A DNA stretch of 64,000 bases from Vibrio cyclitrophicus (lineage in GTDB: Bacteria; Pseudomonadota; Gammaproteobacteria; Enterobacterales; Vibrionaceae). Location: positions 1,302,001 through 1,366,000 of the forward strand of contig NZ_AP025481.1 of assembly GCF_024347435.1 (NCBI RefSeq). The letters are read 5' to 3'. The notes under the pieces are model-generated. The model was not told where the DNA came from. It saw only the letters and a list, made by a program, of their open reading frames with translations, and searched no databases. The first letter of the stretch is position 1. Every line of letters begins with the position of its first letter. Shown here one piece after another: positions 8,523 to 17,779 of the stretch. The translations under genes and the position numbers were made by a program.

Positions 8523-10007
8523 CTATTGACCTTGTAGTGAAACTAAACGAATTGGGAATTGGAACGAGTCATAATTATCCGAAGAATCAACATCACCTGA
8601 ATAGATCTCTATAGAACCAACAACCCCTCTGTCTGAACCCTGGGTTCCAATCTCGTTGTAATAGAAGCCACCTTCAACAGCTGTGTTTGTATATTGGCTA
8701 TAAGTAATGGATTGAGTCCATACCGAACCAGTGTAAGCCGTATAGTCAATACCAAGGGTTTGATGTGGGAAGTACTTGTAAGTTAAACCATAAACTTCAC
8801 CATCCGAGTTGGTTTCTGTCTCACCGAAGTCGAGCACGTTGTAGAATTCATTGAATGTTGGCAAGCGCCAATCTGACTTGCCGCATAAGTTCATTGCATT
8901 GATATGTTCAACGTAATCTTGAGTGGTACATATCGCATCGCCTTTCGTTTTACACGTCGCTAAATCAACATCTTGATCGTAAGGCGTTACTAGTCCGGGT
9001 AGCTCAAGCGCTAATATGCGATCTTTATATTGAATAGAGCTTTCGTCATCCGTTTTCGATTCCCAAATCAAGCCACTGCGTTGATCCAAAACACAAGACC
9101 ACTCCGCAGCATCATCAGCAAGCACCTGACCACTTGAATCTAACTTTGCGAACTGGAAACCATTGCCGGTATTGTCATTCAGCTCTGTTTTATCAAAGCC
9201 GTATTCTGCATCTTGACCTGGGAATGAACTCTGTGGTTCAACGACATTTTGTGTGTCATCGATGTCTGAGAAATAGCGTAAAACACCCGTATCATTCAAT
9301 GCTGTCGCAGCTTTTAGCTCTCCTTCGAGGAAATTTGCAAAAGCAGTAACTTGGTCATTAGTGAGTACTCCACCTACATAATCGGCCGCACTCTTATCAA
9401 ATTTCGCACTCAATTGAGCCAGCATGAACGCACGATTAGAGTGCTTAAACGCCTTAATTGTTGATACGATATTTTGTTCCAGACTCGCGAGTTCAGATGC
9501 AGATAAATCGTCTTGAATATCGCCAGATATAGTGATGCCACTTTTCGCCAACTGCGCTTTTAATTTGTTGTTAGCCTCAGCAACTGTCAATCCGTCCGCG
9601 ACATAACCCGCCAATAGTGAACTGATACCATTAATCTCATTTCCCGTATTTTTTTGAAGACCGGGAGCGGCAATATAAGCGTAAGAAGATGCAGAAGCGC
9701 TCGTGCTATTGGCTGCAATCCCCGTATCCACCTGAGCTAACAAAGGAACCGATAAAATCGACTTCTTAGTACTAGTAATACTAAATTCGCCATTCGCGTT
9801 AGCCGCCGAGCTTGGTTCTCCACTATCACACATGTAGTTTTGATTTATGTCTGCACAGACCTTACTTTGTAAATCTACATTCTGTGCTGTCACTGTACCT
9901 GACACTGTATAGGTTGGTGCTGCTGATGCAGAGGTATCGGAACCGCCCGAACCACCGCAGCCAGCAAGAGCCAAAGAGATGGCCAAAATTGTCAATTGAG
10001 GTTTCAT
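8523..10007 (-). CDS. DUF1566-domain lipoprotein
   Basis: This 494-residue protein begins with a lipoprotein signal (ISLALAGCGG, lipidated at the Cys) and a short Ser/Gly-rich linker. Residues of about 30-110 resemble a carboxypeptidase-regulatory-like beta domain (TYTVSGTVTAQNVDLQSKVCADINQNYMCD). A helical middle region follows, then a C-terminal DUF1566 domain (RSGLIWESK, WRLPTFNEFYNVLDF). It is probably an outer-membrane or periplasm-anchored partner in the iron-regulated operon, sitting between the metalloprotease and the smaller DUF1566 protein. No catalytic motif is visible, and I infer no enzymatic role. Confidence 0.8.
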   Translation of the reverse strand: MKPQLTILAISLALAGCGGSGGSDTSASAAPTYTVSGTVTAQNVDLQSKVCADINQNYMCDSGEPSSAANANGEFSITSTKKSILSVPLLAQVDTGIAANSTSASASSYAYIAAPGLQKNTGNEINGISSLLAGYVADGLTVAEANNKLKAQLAKSGITISGDIQDDLSASELASLEQNIVSTIKAFKHSNRAFMLAQLSAKFDKSAADYVGGVLTNDQVTAFANFLEGELKAATALNDTGVLRYFSDIDDTQNVVEPQSSFPGQDAEYGFDKTELNDNTGNGFQFAKLDSSGQVLADDAAEWSCVLDQRSGLIWESKTDDESSIQYKDRILALELPGLVTPYDQDVDLATCKTKGDAICTTQDYVEHINAMNLCGKSDWRLPTFNEFYNVLDFGETETNSDGEVYGLTYKYFPHQTLGIDYTAYTGSVWTQSITYSQYTNTAVEGGFYYNEIGTQGSDRGVVGSIEIYSGDVDSSDNYDSFQFPIRLVSLQGQ

Positions 10008-10011
10008 AGAG

Positions 10012-12339
10012 TTATCTTCTTGTTTTGTTTTTAAAGAGCCTTGCCATTAGAGACAAGTAACGCGTACCAAATGACCTGCCGAACGAGAGCAAGGACATGA
10101 ATAGAATTGATATGAGTGAAGCTGAACCACCAGAAGAGCCACTGGTAACTGTTGGTTCTTCTGGTGAAGTCGTTGTTTCTCCACATTCGTATTTCGAAAT
10201 CGTGCCAAGCCCCCACCGTTTTAAGTGCCCAGTTTCACCATTTACGTAATCGGCAATTTCTAAACGCCAAGACCCGTTAGTAGGCTCACCCTTAAACGAA
10301 TCAAGAACCGAGTCATGCTTAAGTGTGAAGTAACCATCAAAGCCAGAAAATCGCGTCGATTTATGGTTAAGTAAATCGACTCGTGTTCCCTTCGGGGAAA
10401 TAAGGGTCACCACTAAATCACTCAACCGAGGGTGATCGATATCTAAATACAGACCGAAATTTTCGTCTGCGGTCTGAGCCGTGCCATTTAGAGTGAAATT
10501 GAATGTTTTAAAGCCAACGATCGGCTGATTAGTTGAGCTAAACCGGCTATCAGGAAGGTAACTGTTCACTTCTTTGATATCGGATTCGAGTACAGGTAAG
10601 CCATATACAAGAGACAAATCATGCTGCCAATTGTGTAATTTGAGGGCGTCGTTGTATCGGTAGTCGACACTCGTATTCATGGCGACTGAAGAACCACACA
10701 TCTCGCCGGTCGGAAGTGTCGCCTCTATCGACAACTGATCAACCGGATCGCTAACGAACGACTTCACCAATTCTGAAATATTGATTTGGCCATCCACTTG
10801 AGCCTGTCTTAATGTTGGGTACAACTCAATCGTCAACGGCTTCTTTGGATCAACATAACGGTCAGGAGCCTCTACTTTAAATGGCTCGATGATCAATCCA
10901 TGCACATCAAACTTTTGCTTCAATATTTCAGCATAATCTCGATTTGGATATAGTTGTTGAGCCACAAACAGAGTGCTCTCAGCTAGGTCATGCATTTTCA
11001 ATCCACGACCTAGCCCATACATAGACTCGAGTACGATTGAATCGAACTCGTTAAAAGCGATCTCACCATACTGCTCAACTGAGGCTTTCAGAGCCTGGAA
11101 TAAAGGCGTTGACCAAAGCTCATCACCTAGTTCACCAGCAACACTTTCATGAGGGCGATATTCTGCTTGTCTAAAGTAACGTGCCCTTTGGTTCCACAGG
11201 CTACGCGTGGTATTCCTTACCCCGAAGTAACCATCCCAGTTAAAGACAGTATCTATCTCGAACTCTTGCCCGCGAGTCTGTGCATTTTCATATTGAATAC
11301 GAAAGCTAAAACTACCCGCCCAGTAATCTCCAAACCCTTCACCGATGGCACCTGTATGGCCGTAAGCCCAATCTTTTACGATGTGATAATGAATCCCATG
11401 GCCAAGCTCATGCAGAATCACATCACCATCTAATGCATCAGGTGAGCCACCGCCAATACCAAATAAAGCCGCTTTGGGGCCATAATAGTACGTCGAGTTA
11501 TCTGCAGATAAGCCTCTGCCATCGAACTCAAGAGGGGCATCAAACAGATCAAAGCCCAAGCTGCTGATATAACGTAAAGACTGATCTAGATGAGCAAATA
11601 CCATCAATTGTAGGAATCGCACATCTTGCCAATCCACATTTTGCAGCTCGTTCAGATCCGCAAACTTTGTGAGCCCCTCAGCTGCGAGAAAACTTGAAGT
11701 GTCACGGTTCGTTACAGCACCTGAGTCTGGGTCAAGTGAATACAAGGCTGTTGCATCAACCTGAGATATACGAGCATTGGTAAGGTAGATACCATCGCTG
11801 TGGTTCAATACCTCCACATCCGCTTGCACGTAGTGTGGGAGGCTTGGATATTGACTCACATCGGTGAGCAAACTTTCTGGTGGCGCAGCTCTATCCATGG
11901 TTCTTAAATCAGGACTGAACACATTCACATGCGTCGCAACCACTTGGCCACTGCTTAAGCTCGGCGCACGCTCTGCTTCTAATAAGCGAGGAACTTCTAG
12001 CTCAGCAGCCGTTGTCGGATTTCCGTTGAGTAACACGGTATTTTCTAAGCTTCTGAAAACGCGTGAAACCTGCTCGTCAGAGTTAGTGGATAGAACCACA
12101 GATTTCTGTTGTTGGTACTCACCTTTGATCAATAAGTCGAAGTTATAGTGGTGTCCCAACTTAGACTGTGTTTCATAGCGAAACCTCAGCGTACCAACGT
12201 CAGGATAAGCTTCTTCTAAATACGCTTTGGCTTCCTGCTGCGTTGTTACAACAATATTACCGAGAGGGTAATCCCATTCGGCAGCACTGCTTGTTGCTGA
12301 AACCAACAACAAAGCAATGTATAGAAGACTCTTTTTCAT
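10012..12339 (-). CDS. Secreted zinc metalloprotease with P-domain and anchor-like tail
   Basis: The 775-residue protein has a signal peptide (residues 1-20, ending SSAAEWDY). A gluzincin active site is present: HELGH at 310-314 with the third ligand Glu near 334 in GAIGEGFGDYW, as in M4/M36-like peptidases. Around 610-730 is a proprotein-convertase P-domain (LYLDIDHPRLSDLVVTLISP and SWRLEIADYVNGETG). The end carries SGSSGGS, a hydrophobic stretch (LISILFMSLLSF) and basic residues, resembling a GlyGly-CTERM sorting signal but with about 20 extra residues. It is probably exported and surface-held. It follows the TonB receptor gene by nine bases, suggesting it supplies that receptor's substrate. 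The natural substrate is unknown. Confidence 0.82.
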   Translation of the reverse strand: MKKSLLYIALLLVSATSSAAEWDYPLGNIVVTTQQEAKAYLEEAYPDVGTLRFRYETQSKLGHHYNFDLLIKGEYQQQKSVVLSTNSDEQVSRVFRSLENTVLLNGNPTTAAELEVPRLLEAERAPSLSSGQVVATHVNVFSPDLRTMDRAAPPESLLTDVSQYPSLPHYVQADVEVLNHSDGIYLTNARISQVDATALYSLDPDSGAVTNRDTSSFLAAEGLTKFADLNELQNVDWQDVRFLQLMVFAHLDQSLRYISSLGFDLFDAPLEFDGRGLSADNSTYYYGPKAALFGIGGGSPDALDGDVILHELGHGIHYHIVKDWAYGHTGAIGEGFGDYWAGSFSFRIQYENAQTRGQEFEIDTVFNWDGYFGVRNTTRSLWNQRARYFRQAEYRPHESVAGELGDELWSTPLFQALKASVEQYGEIAFNEFDSIVLESMYGLGRGLKMHDLAESTLFVAQQLYPNRDYAEILKQKFDVHGLIIEPFKVEAPDRYVDPKKPLTIELYPTLRQAQVDGQINISELVKSFVSDPVDQLSIEATLPTGEMCGSSVAMNTSVDYRYNDALKLHNWQHDLSLVYGLPVLESDIKEVNSYLPDSRFSSTNQPIVGFKTFNFTLNGTAQTADENFGLYLDIDHPRLSDLVVTLISPKGTRVDLLNHKSTRFSGFDGYFTLKHDSVLDSFKGEPTNGSWRLEIADYVNGETGHLKRWGLGTISKYECGETTTSPEEPTVTSGSSGGSASLISILFMSLLSFGRSFGTRYLSLMARLFKNKTRR

Positions 12340-12348
12340 ATGTCCTCC

Positions 12349-14490
12349 TTAAAACGCATACTTGGCGTTAACGGTGAAGTAACGACCAGGCTCTGTAGAG
12401 TAAACTTTATTACTATCAGCTATGCCCGCGACATCTTGGTAACGGATGTATTCTTTGTCGAAAAGGTTGATAACATTAGCGCTGACATCCAAACCGAAGG
12501 TCCAAGAGTAACTTACGCCAAGGTCAACACTCGCCCAGCCAGAAGTAGTCGCACAGTCAGTAACGATACCTAAATCATCTTCACATTGAGGGACGTTATC
12601 CATCGCTTGCGCCCAATTAACCTGCGCATAAGCGGAGAAGGCGTTATCGTCATAAGTCACCTCGGCATTACCTTCCCAAGGTGTTAGCGTACGAACTTTT
12701 TCTCCGTCCTCATCTTCTCCATCAACGTAGCCGACTTTAGTACTCACACTCCAAAAATCGCTTAAACGGTGTGCAAGAGAAGCTTCAATGCCATATGTCT
12801 CGACTCCATTTACGTTTTGATACTGCTTGTAGTAGTTACCTGTATTTGGATCCGGCACAAATGAGATCTGTTTAACGTCGATAAAATTATCGAACTTTTG
12901 ATAGAAAACGGCCGCATATAGCTGTGTTTGTCCATTATCAAACTTACTGCCTAATTCAAACGAATCACTGGTTTCGGCCTCTAGGTCCATATTAGGCACA
13001 ATGACAAATGGGGTAATTGGGACAAAATCATGGTTCTGATAACCATAAATTTTGTCATAACCCGGTGCTCTAAAGCCGTGGTTGTACGAAAGGTATGTAT
13101 TTAGCGAGTCTGTTAACTGATAACTCACCGATAAGCTAGGAGAAAACTCACTCGAATTTTGTTCCTTCACTTCATAGTCATTGATTGTGCTCTGTGATTC
13201 AGGTTTCAACTGGTGTAAATCAACACGGGCTCCTGCCGTCACAGTCCAATGGTCAATTTCAATCGCGTCACGAATAAAAGCAGCAAAATTGTACGAGCGG
13301 GCTGGAGCAAAAGGGACATCCGCGTTAAGTGACACTCCGTTCCAATCTAAAACAGAAGATTGACTTGGACGCTCATGGAGGTTGGTTTCCATATTCACAC
13401 CATAAGACAAGGTATGGTTCATGTTTTGATGTTGGAATGCGCTAATAAAATCGGCGTTTACACCGAGAAGCTGATCCGTAAAACCACGAATATCAATCGT
13501 TCTACGTAACTCAGAAACGTTATTGTTGTTTCGAGACATCAAACGATTAGTGGTATCTTCATTAGTCATATCACGCCAATAAATCTTGGCATCTAATTCC
13601 TCAAACCAAGTATTGGCAGGTAGATACTCAAACCCCGCATACGCAGAGAACGTCTCGGTATAAGACTGTTGGTCAAAATCTTCAGTGTCCCATTTACCGT
13701 CCTTTTGGATCTTAGAAGACCCTTCTTTACGACTTGAATTCTCTTTGTAATACTCGACATTGCCTTTGAGCATCAGAGCGTCACTTGACCAGTAGTTCAG
13801 GGTGTAACCACCACCGACGCCATCGATACTTCGGTTATATAGGTCTTCATCAAAATTACGGGTTTCTTCACCTTCCCAATAAGAAAGATTAACCAAGCTT
13901 TCGAATTTCCCCGAACGGAAAGCAAGGTTTGTCGCACCTTTGTATTTATTACTGATACCGGTATAGGTTGCAGAGACGTCGCTATAGAAATCTTTATCGT
14001 CGAGGTAGTCTCCCGGCTTTTTAGATCTCACAACCACAACACCACCAATCGCACCGGACCCATACACAGACGAGCTCGCACCTTTGATGACTTCAATACT
14101 GTCGAGGTTCGACATATCGAATGAGTTGCGCCCTATTTTGTCGTTGATGTCATTAGCCCCAAAACCATCAGCAGATTTTATCCCGTCTTTAACAATCAAA
14201 ATCCGGTTACCTGTCATACCGCGAATAGTAATGTTTTGCGGTCGGCCTGCCCCCCCAGAAACACTGACTCCAGGTTCACTTTTTATTGCGTCGTAGAGTT
14301 CTGTTGCGCCTTTTTTTTCTAGGTCTTCACCCGTGATCACAGCAACTGAACCTGCTACTTCAGATAACGGTTGCTCTATTTTGTTCGCCGTTACGAGCAC
14401 CTCTTCAAAGTGGTAAACCTCAGATTCGGCGTGCACGACGTTGGCAGCAAGTACACTCAGTACTGCCGCTGATAGGGGGGAAAGCTTCAT
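12349..14490 (-). CDS. TonB-dependent outer-membrane receptor, haem/haemoglobin type
   Basis: This 713-residue protein is an outer-membrane active transporter. After a signal peptide (cleaved after VVHA) comes a TonB box (EEVLVTANK), a plug domain (about 40-170, with VVVRSKKPGDYL at its end) and a 22-strand barrel ending in the required Phe (NAKYAF). GFRAP at 472-476 and PNMDLEAE near 500, with a His between them (YGYQNH), match the FRAP/NPxL boxes of haem receptors of the HemR/HutA type. The Fur box in front of the operon supports iron or haem as cargo. Its start directly abuts the stop of the oligopeptidase gene, so the two are co-translated. Haem specificity is an inference. Confidence 0.85.
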   Translation of the reverse strand: MKLSPLSAAVLSVLAANVVHAESEVYHFEEVLVTANKIEQPLSEVAGSVAVITGEDLEKKGATELYDAIKSEPGVSVSGGAGRPQNITIRGMTGNRILIVKDGIKSADGFGANDINDKIGRNSFDMSNLDSIEVIKGASSSVYGSGAIGGVVVVRSKKPGDYLDDKDFYSDVSATYTGISNKYKGATNLAFRSGKFESLVNLSYWEGEETRNFDEDLYNRSIDGVGGGYTLNYWSSDALMLKGNVEYYKENSSRKEGSSKIQKDGKWDTEDFDQQSYTETFSAYAGFEYLPANTWFEELDAKIYWRDMTNEDTTNRLMSRNNNNVSELRRTIDIRGFTDQLLGVNADFISAFQHQNMNHTLSYGVNMETNLHERPSQSSVLDWNGVSLNADVPFAPARSYNFAAFIRDAIEIDHWTVTAGARVDLHQLKPESQSTINDYEVKEQNSSEFSPSLSVSYQLTDSLNTYLSYNHGFRAPGYDKIYGYQNHDFVPITPFVIVPNMDLEAETSDSFELGSKFDNGQTQLYAAVFYQKFDNFIDVKQISFVPDPNTGNYYKQYQNVNGVETYGIEASLAHRLSDFWSVSTKVGYVDGEDEDGEKVRTLTPWEGNAEVTYDDNAFSAYAQVNWAQAMDNVPQCEDDLGIVTDCATTSGWASVDLGVSYSWTFGLDVSANVINLFDKEYIRYQDVAGIADSNKVYSTEPGRYFTVNAKYAF

Positions 14491-16512
14491 TTACTGCTCC
14501 GCTTTAATGTCTTTCAGGGTAAGTGATAAAAGGAATGCGTATTCAAACGCTTGTTGCGCTAAGGATTTTCGTCTATCTGTCGAATGTCCTTGAGTAAAGT
14601 TTGTCGACAATAAATAGGGCCCACTTCCAGTCGTTAGCTCGCTTAATTTTGCGTAATACTTAGCCCCTTCCCAATAGGGAACGCGGCGATCGTTGAGGCC
14701 AACTTGAATCAATATCGGTGGGTAATTTTGTTCGCTAAGATTCAGATAAGGGTCATATTGCTGCATGACCTTCAATTCATCGGCAATGTTTGGATTGCCC
14801 CACTCACCGTACTGCTGAGCTGTTAGAGGTAATGCAGAATCAGACATGCTATTAACAACATCAACAAATGGCGCTTTAAGGACAGCACCATCAAACAAGT
14901 CAGGAGCTTGATTTAAAGCTGCAGCAACAAGAGTGCCACCAGCACTTCCACCCATCGCATAAATAGGGCGCTTACCAAGATTGTATGCTGTCAAATCACG
15001 AGCAACTGCGATGAAATCCAAGATGGCATTTTCTTTTTTAATCCCCTTACCGGCTTGATACCAAGACTCACCATAAAACCCGCCCCCACGAACATGTGCA
15101 ATTGCATAAATAACACCTTCATCAAGTAAGCTAATAATTTGTGGCATGAAATAGGGCTTCATCGCCATGCCATAAGCTCCGTATCCATACAAAAACACTG
15201 GTGTGGTCTTAGTCAATTTGTCTTTGCGATAAGCCAGTGTGACTGGAATTGTTACCCCACCAGAATTCACCATAACTTGCTCGGTTTGATACGCTGATTG
15301 TTGGTATTGAGGGTAATGGTCTTGAGAGAAGCGTTCTCGTTGTAAAGTATCAGTATTTAACCGGTCCCACTTTGCTGGCTGAGTCAAAGACATGCTGCGA
15401 ATATGCAATTTGTTACTTTGGTAGTCGCCCACTTGGCTTACCCAAGCAACTTGGCCTGCGTCAGCCAATAACTGGCTTGAACGATAGCGGTTATCTTTGT
15501 CGAGAAAATTTAGAGACTGAGACGCACCACTTTGGCTAACAACCACAGCGCCGGATTCAAACAAATAGAAGTTACTGATTCTAGACTCGTCCGTTGGTTC
15601 AAAAACCGCTCGCCAGAGGTTGATATGTGGAGCCTGAGTAAGTGGTGCAGAGTAAAAAGCAAAATCATTGCGGTCGTGATTGCTGTTTGCAAACAACATA
15701 GAATCCGAAACATCAACGTAGTATTCCACCCCAGTTTTTCGTGGTAATAGTGGTTTGGAGATTTCACCGTTATCGAGGTTTAACAAACGTTGCTCGCTGG
15801 AGTTTTCACTGTTTGCCTGAACGACAGCAAATTGCTTATCACTTGAAAGGTAATACGAAAGCAACCAAGCGGAATCCAACTCTTCCGTTAATTGAATCGG
15901 CTTTGACTCATTTAAGAAGTATTTCGTTAGCGCATAAGGTCTCGAAGTTTGTTGTTCAAGTTGAATCAAATACAGAGATTGACCGTCTTTCGACCACGCA
16001 AGCGAACTGTCTACATTTTGAGCTACTAGTGTGACTTGCTGAGTTTTAAGATCAACAACACTCACTCGATACTGTTCAGTACCCGTAATATCTTCTGCTA
16101 TTGCGAGCTTGGTTTTCGTTGAGTCGAGTGCCCAATCACCTAACTGATAGTAATTGTGCTCCGTAGAACGAGCATCAATGTTAAGCAACTCGGTCAAATC
16201 CTTACTCCCAACTAATCGGGACAATAAGGTTCTTTTGCCCTTGTGATTTAGGATCGCATACTCGTAGCCACCGATTTCCTGCCATGGTCTATCGGCTCGT
16301 TCAGGACGATTGTCTTGCCATTTCTTTTGTAGGGATTCGCTCAGAGATCGAATACGTTCTTGATGCAACTGAGTTTTATCATTCTGTTGATTGAGATAAT
16401 TAAGTACTTTATTCGCACTACGGGAATCATCTCTGAGCCAAGAGAACTGATCCGAAGCACCAACTCCTGCCGACAAGACCAAAACAAAAGCTAACAACAC
16501 AAATGCTTTCAT
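14491..16512 (-). CDS. Exported prolyl oligopeptidase-family serine peptidase
   Basis: This is a family S9A peptidase, which cleaves short peptides with a beta-propeller plus alpha/beta-hydrolase fold. From ATG 16512 it has 673 residues and begins with a signal peptide (MKAFVLLAFVLVLSAGVGA), unusual because most S9A enzymes are cytoplasmic. The triad is visible: Ser 523 in GGSAGG, Asp 608 in GLNDRR and His 643 in TQGHSTD. DPYLNL and the late catalytic region resemble oligopeptidase B more than prolyl oligopeptidase. An upstream ATG at 16566 would place the start next to the Fur box and spoil the signal peptide, so I rejected it. It is the first gene of the five-gene operon and probably trims peptides in the periplasm. 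Confidence 0.85.
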   Translation of the reverse strand: MKAFVLLAFVLVLSAGVGASDQFSWLRDDSRSANKVLNYLNQQNDKTQLHQERIRSLSESLQKKWQDNRPERADRPWQEIGGYEYAILNHKGKRTLLSRLVGSKDLTELLNIDARSTEHNYYQLGDWALDSTKTKLAIAEDITGTEQYRVSVVDLKTQQVTLVAQNVDSSLAWSKDGQSLYLIQLEQQTSRPYALTKYFLNESKPIQLTEELDSAWLLSYYLSSDKQFAVVQANSENSSEQRLLNLDNGEISKPLLPRKTGVEYYVDVSDSMLFANSNHDRNDFAFYSAPLTQAPHINLWRAVFEPTDESRISNFYLFESGAVVVSQSGASQSLNFLDKDNRYRSSQLLADAGQVAWVSQVGDYQSNKLHIRSMSLTQPAKWDRLNTDTLQRERFSQDHYPQYQQSAYQTEQVMVNSGGVTIPVTLAYRKDKLTKTTPVFLYGYGAYGMAMKPYFMPQIISLLDEGVIYAIAHVRGGGFYGESWYQAGKGIKKENAILDFIAVARDLTAYNLGKRPIYAMGGSAGGTLVAAALNQAPDLFDGAVLKAPFVDVVNSMSDSALPLTAQQYGEWGNPNIADELKVMQQYDPYLNLSEQNYPPILIQVGLNDRRVPYWEGAKYYAKLSELTTGSGPYLLSTNFTQGHSTDRRKSLAQQAFEYAFLLSLTLKDIKAEQ

Positions 16513-16568
16513 AAACAAAACAAATCCATACGCTAAATCAATAAATTTCGCGCATGATGCACCCAAAC

Positions 16569-16587
16569 GATAATGAGATCAATTATC
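16569..16587. promoter_or_regulatory. Fur box of the five-gene operon
   Basis: GATAATGAGATCAATTATC matches the 19-bp Fur consensus (GATAATGATAATCATTATC) at 15 positions by my count. It lies 57 bases upstream of the oligopeptidase start, where promoter elements are expected. It predicts repression of the whole leftward operon when iron is plentiful. Confidence 0.8.
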
Positions 16588-16853
16588 ATTTACATAGATA
16601 TGTGATGCCAGTCACGAGAAGAACGCTAATTTATGATGCGTTACCATTGCAATATCAGGTGTTATTTAAATTTGCATATGAATAACAAATCAGTCAATAA
16701 TATTGATTATATTGGATTTGTCAGCATTAATTAAAGAAAGCAATCGTTTTCTTATCTTTGATAAAATGACTTAAATCTAGAGCTTTTGAGTTAGTAGGAA
16801 TCATCGACTTAACTAGTGTGGCCGGTTCGCATGGTTGATTTTGCGAACTAAAT

Positions 16854-17741
16854 TCACAGTCCCAGACTCGCAGCTCTGATTCGTTCAATTGCTTGAACCC
16901 TTCGAACCTGTTCTGGCGCGAAGCGCGCCGCCCTAAGTTGAGCAATTGTTTCTTGTAGTTCGCTTTCTGAGAGGGCGGAGTCGTTCAAAATGTCATTTCG
17001 CTCGGCAAAGTAAACCTTCAAATTTTCTTCAAATTCGGCTCTTTGCTGATCCAGAGATTCAAGCCTTTGGGTTGCTTCTTCACCGACCAGTTCGTTTCTC
17101 TTCAAATATTTCGCTTGTTCATCTAGACCTTCAGAGCTAGAAAGCTGTTGGAGTAACACCTGGTTCTGATAACTCGACTGAACGTAATTGGGCTGTTCAG
17201 ACAAATACGATTCGAACCTTTGTTGGTAATCTTGCTCGGCTAAACCTTCCTGTCTCAGAAGCAATTTCTCTAAGGCTATTTCCCTCATTTTATTGTCATG
17301 GGTAAACAGAATACTTATCTCACTCTGACTAAAAAATTGAGCCTGGAGATCGAGTAACGTTTGATTGAGCAAACGCAAATCTTCTGCTGAGATCGTATCG
17401 AATTGAACATCTATAGATGTCAACGCTGATTTGTATTCAAGATACTTGGTAAACAGTGCCTCATCGACAATGACTGTTGGTGATTGTTCGTGGTGCCTTG
17501 CGACATTGTCACGAATATCTTCAAGGGTTAATTCTGTATTGCCTGACACGAAATATTCCATCATGTCTTTGGCTGATGCGTTATCGATGTCGGTATCTTG
17601 TTGAGAGGCGACCTTTAATGAAGAAGCGCTTCGTTTTTCGTCATTGTGTAAATCTGGGTCTTCCTTTTTTAGATATAAAAAGACCGCCGCTGTGCTCATC
17701 AGGGCTATCGTGGTTATCGACAAAATGGCGGTCTTTTTCAT
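16854..17741 (-). CDS. lifO: Lipase-specific foldase (lipase chaperone)
   Basis: The foldase helps fold the partner lipase in the periplasm while anchored to the inner membrane. The 295-residue protein has one N-terminal membrane helix (ILSITTIALMSTAAVFLYL), a variable linker and a long, highly helical, charged domain (such as EENLKVYFAERNDIL), as in Lif proteins. The family motif RxxFDY(F/C)LS is diverged here to KDMMEYFVS around residue 60. The gene lies 38 bases downstream of the lipase gene in the same direction, the usual lipase-foldase order. A second, out-of-frame ORF across its end is a shadow. Confidence 0.87.
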   Translation of the reverse strand: MKKTAILSITTIALMSTAAVFLYLKKEDPDLHNDEKRSASSLKVASQQDTDIDNASAKDMMEYFVSGNTELTLEDIRDNVARHHEQSPTVIVDEALFTKYLEYKSALTSIDVQFDTISAEDLRLLNQTLLDLQAQFFSQSEISILFTHDNKMREIALEKLLLRQEGLAEQDYQQRFESYLSEQPNYVQSSYQNQVLLQQLSSSEGLDEQAKYLKRNELVGEEATQRLESLDQQRAEFEENLKVYFAERNDILNDSALSESELQETIAQLRAARFAPEQVRRVQAIERIRAASLGL

Positions 17742-17779
17742 TATGTGTTCCTTAAGGTCTTAATAAATGGGTAAGCAAC

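Noticed and set aside
16727..16945. 72-residue ORF at the end of the foldase gene
   Set aside because: It overlaps the foldase in another frame, with no binding site or family match.
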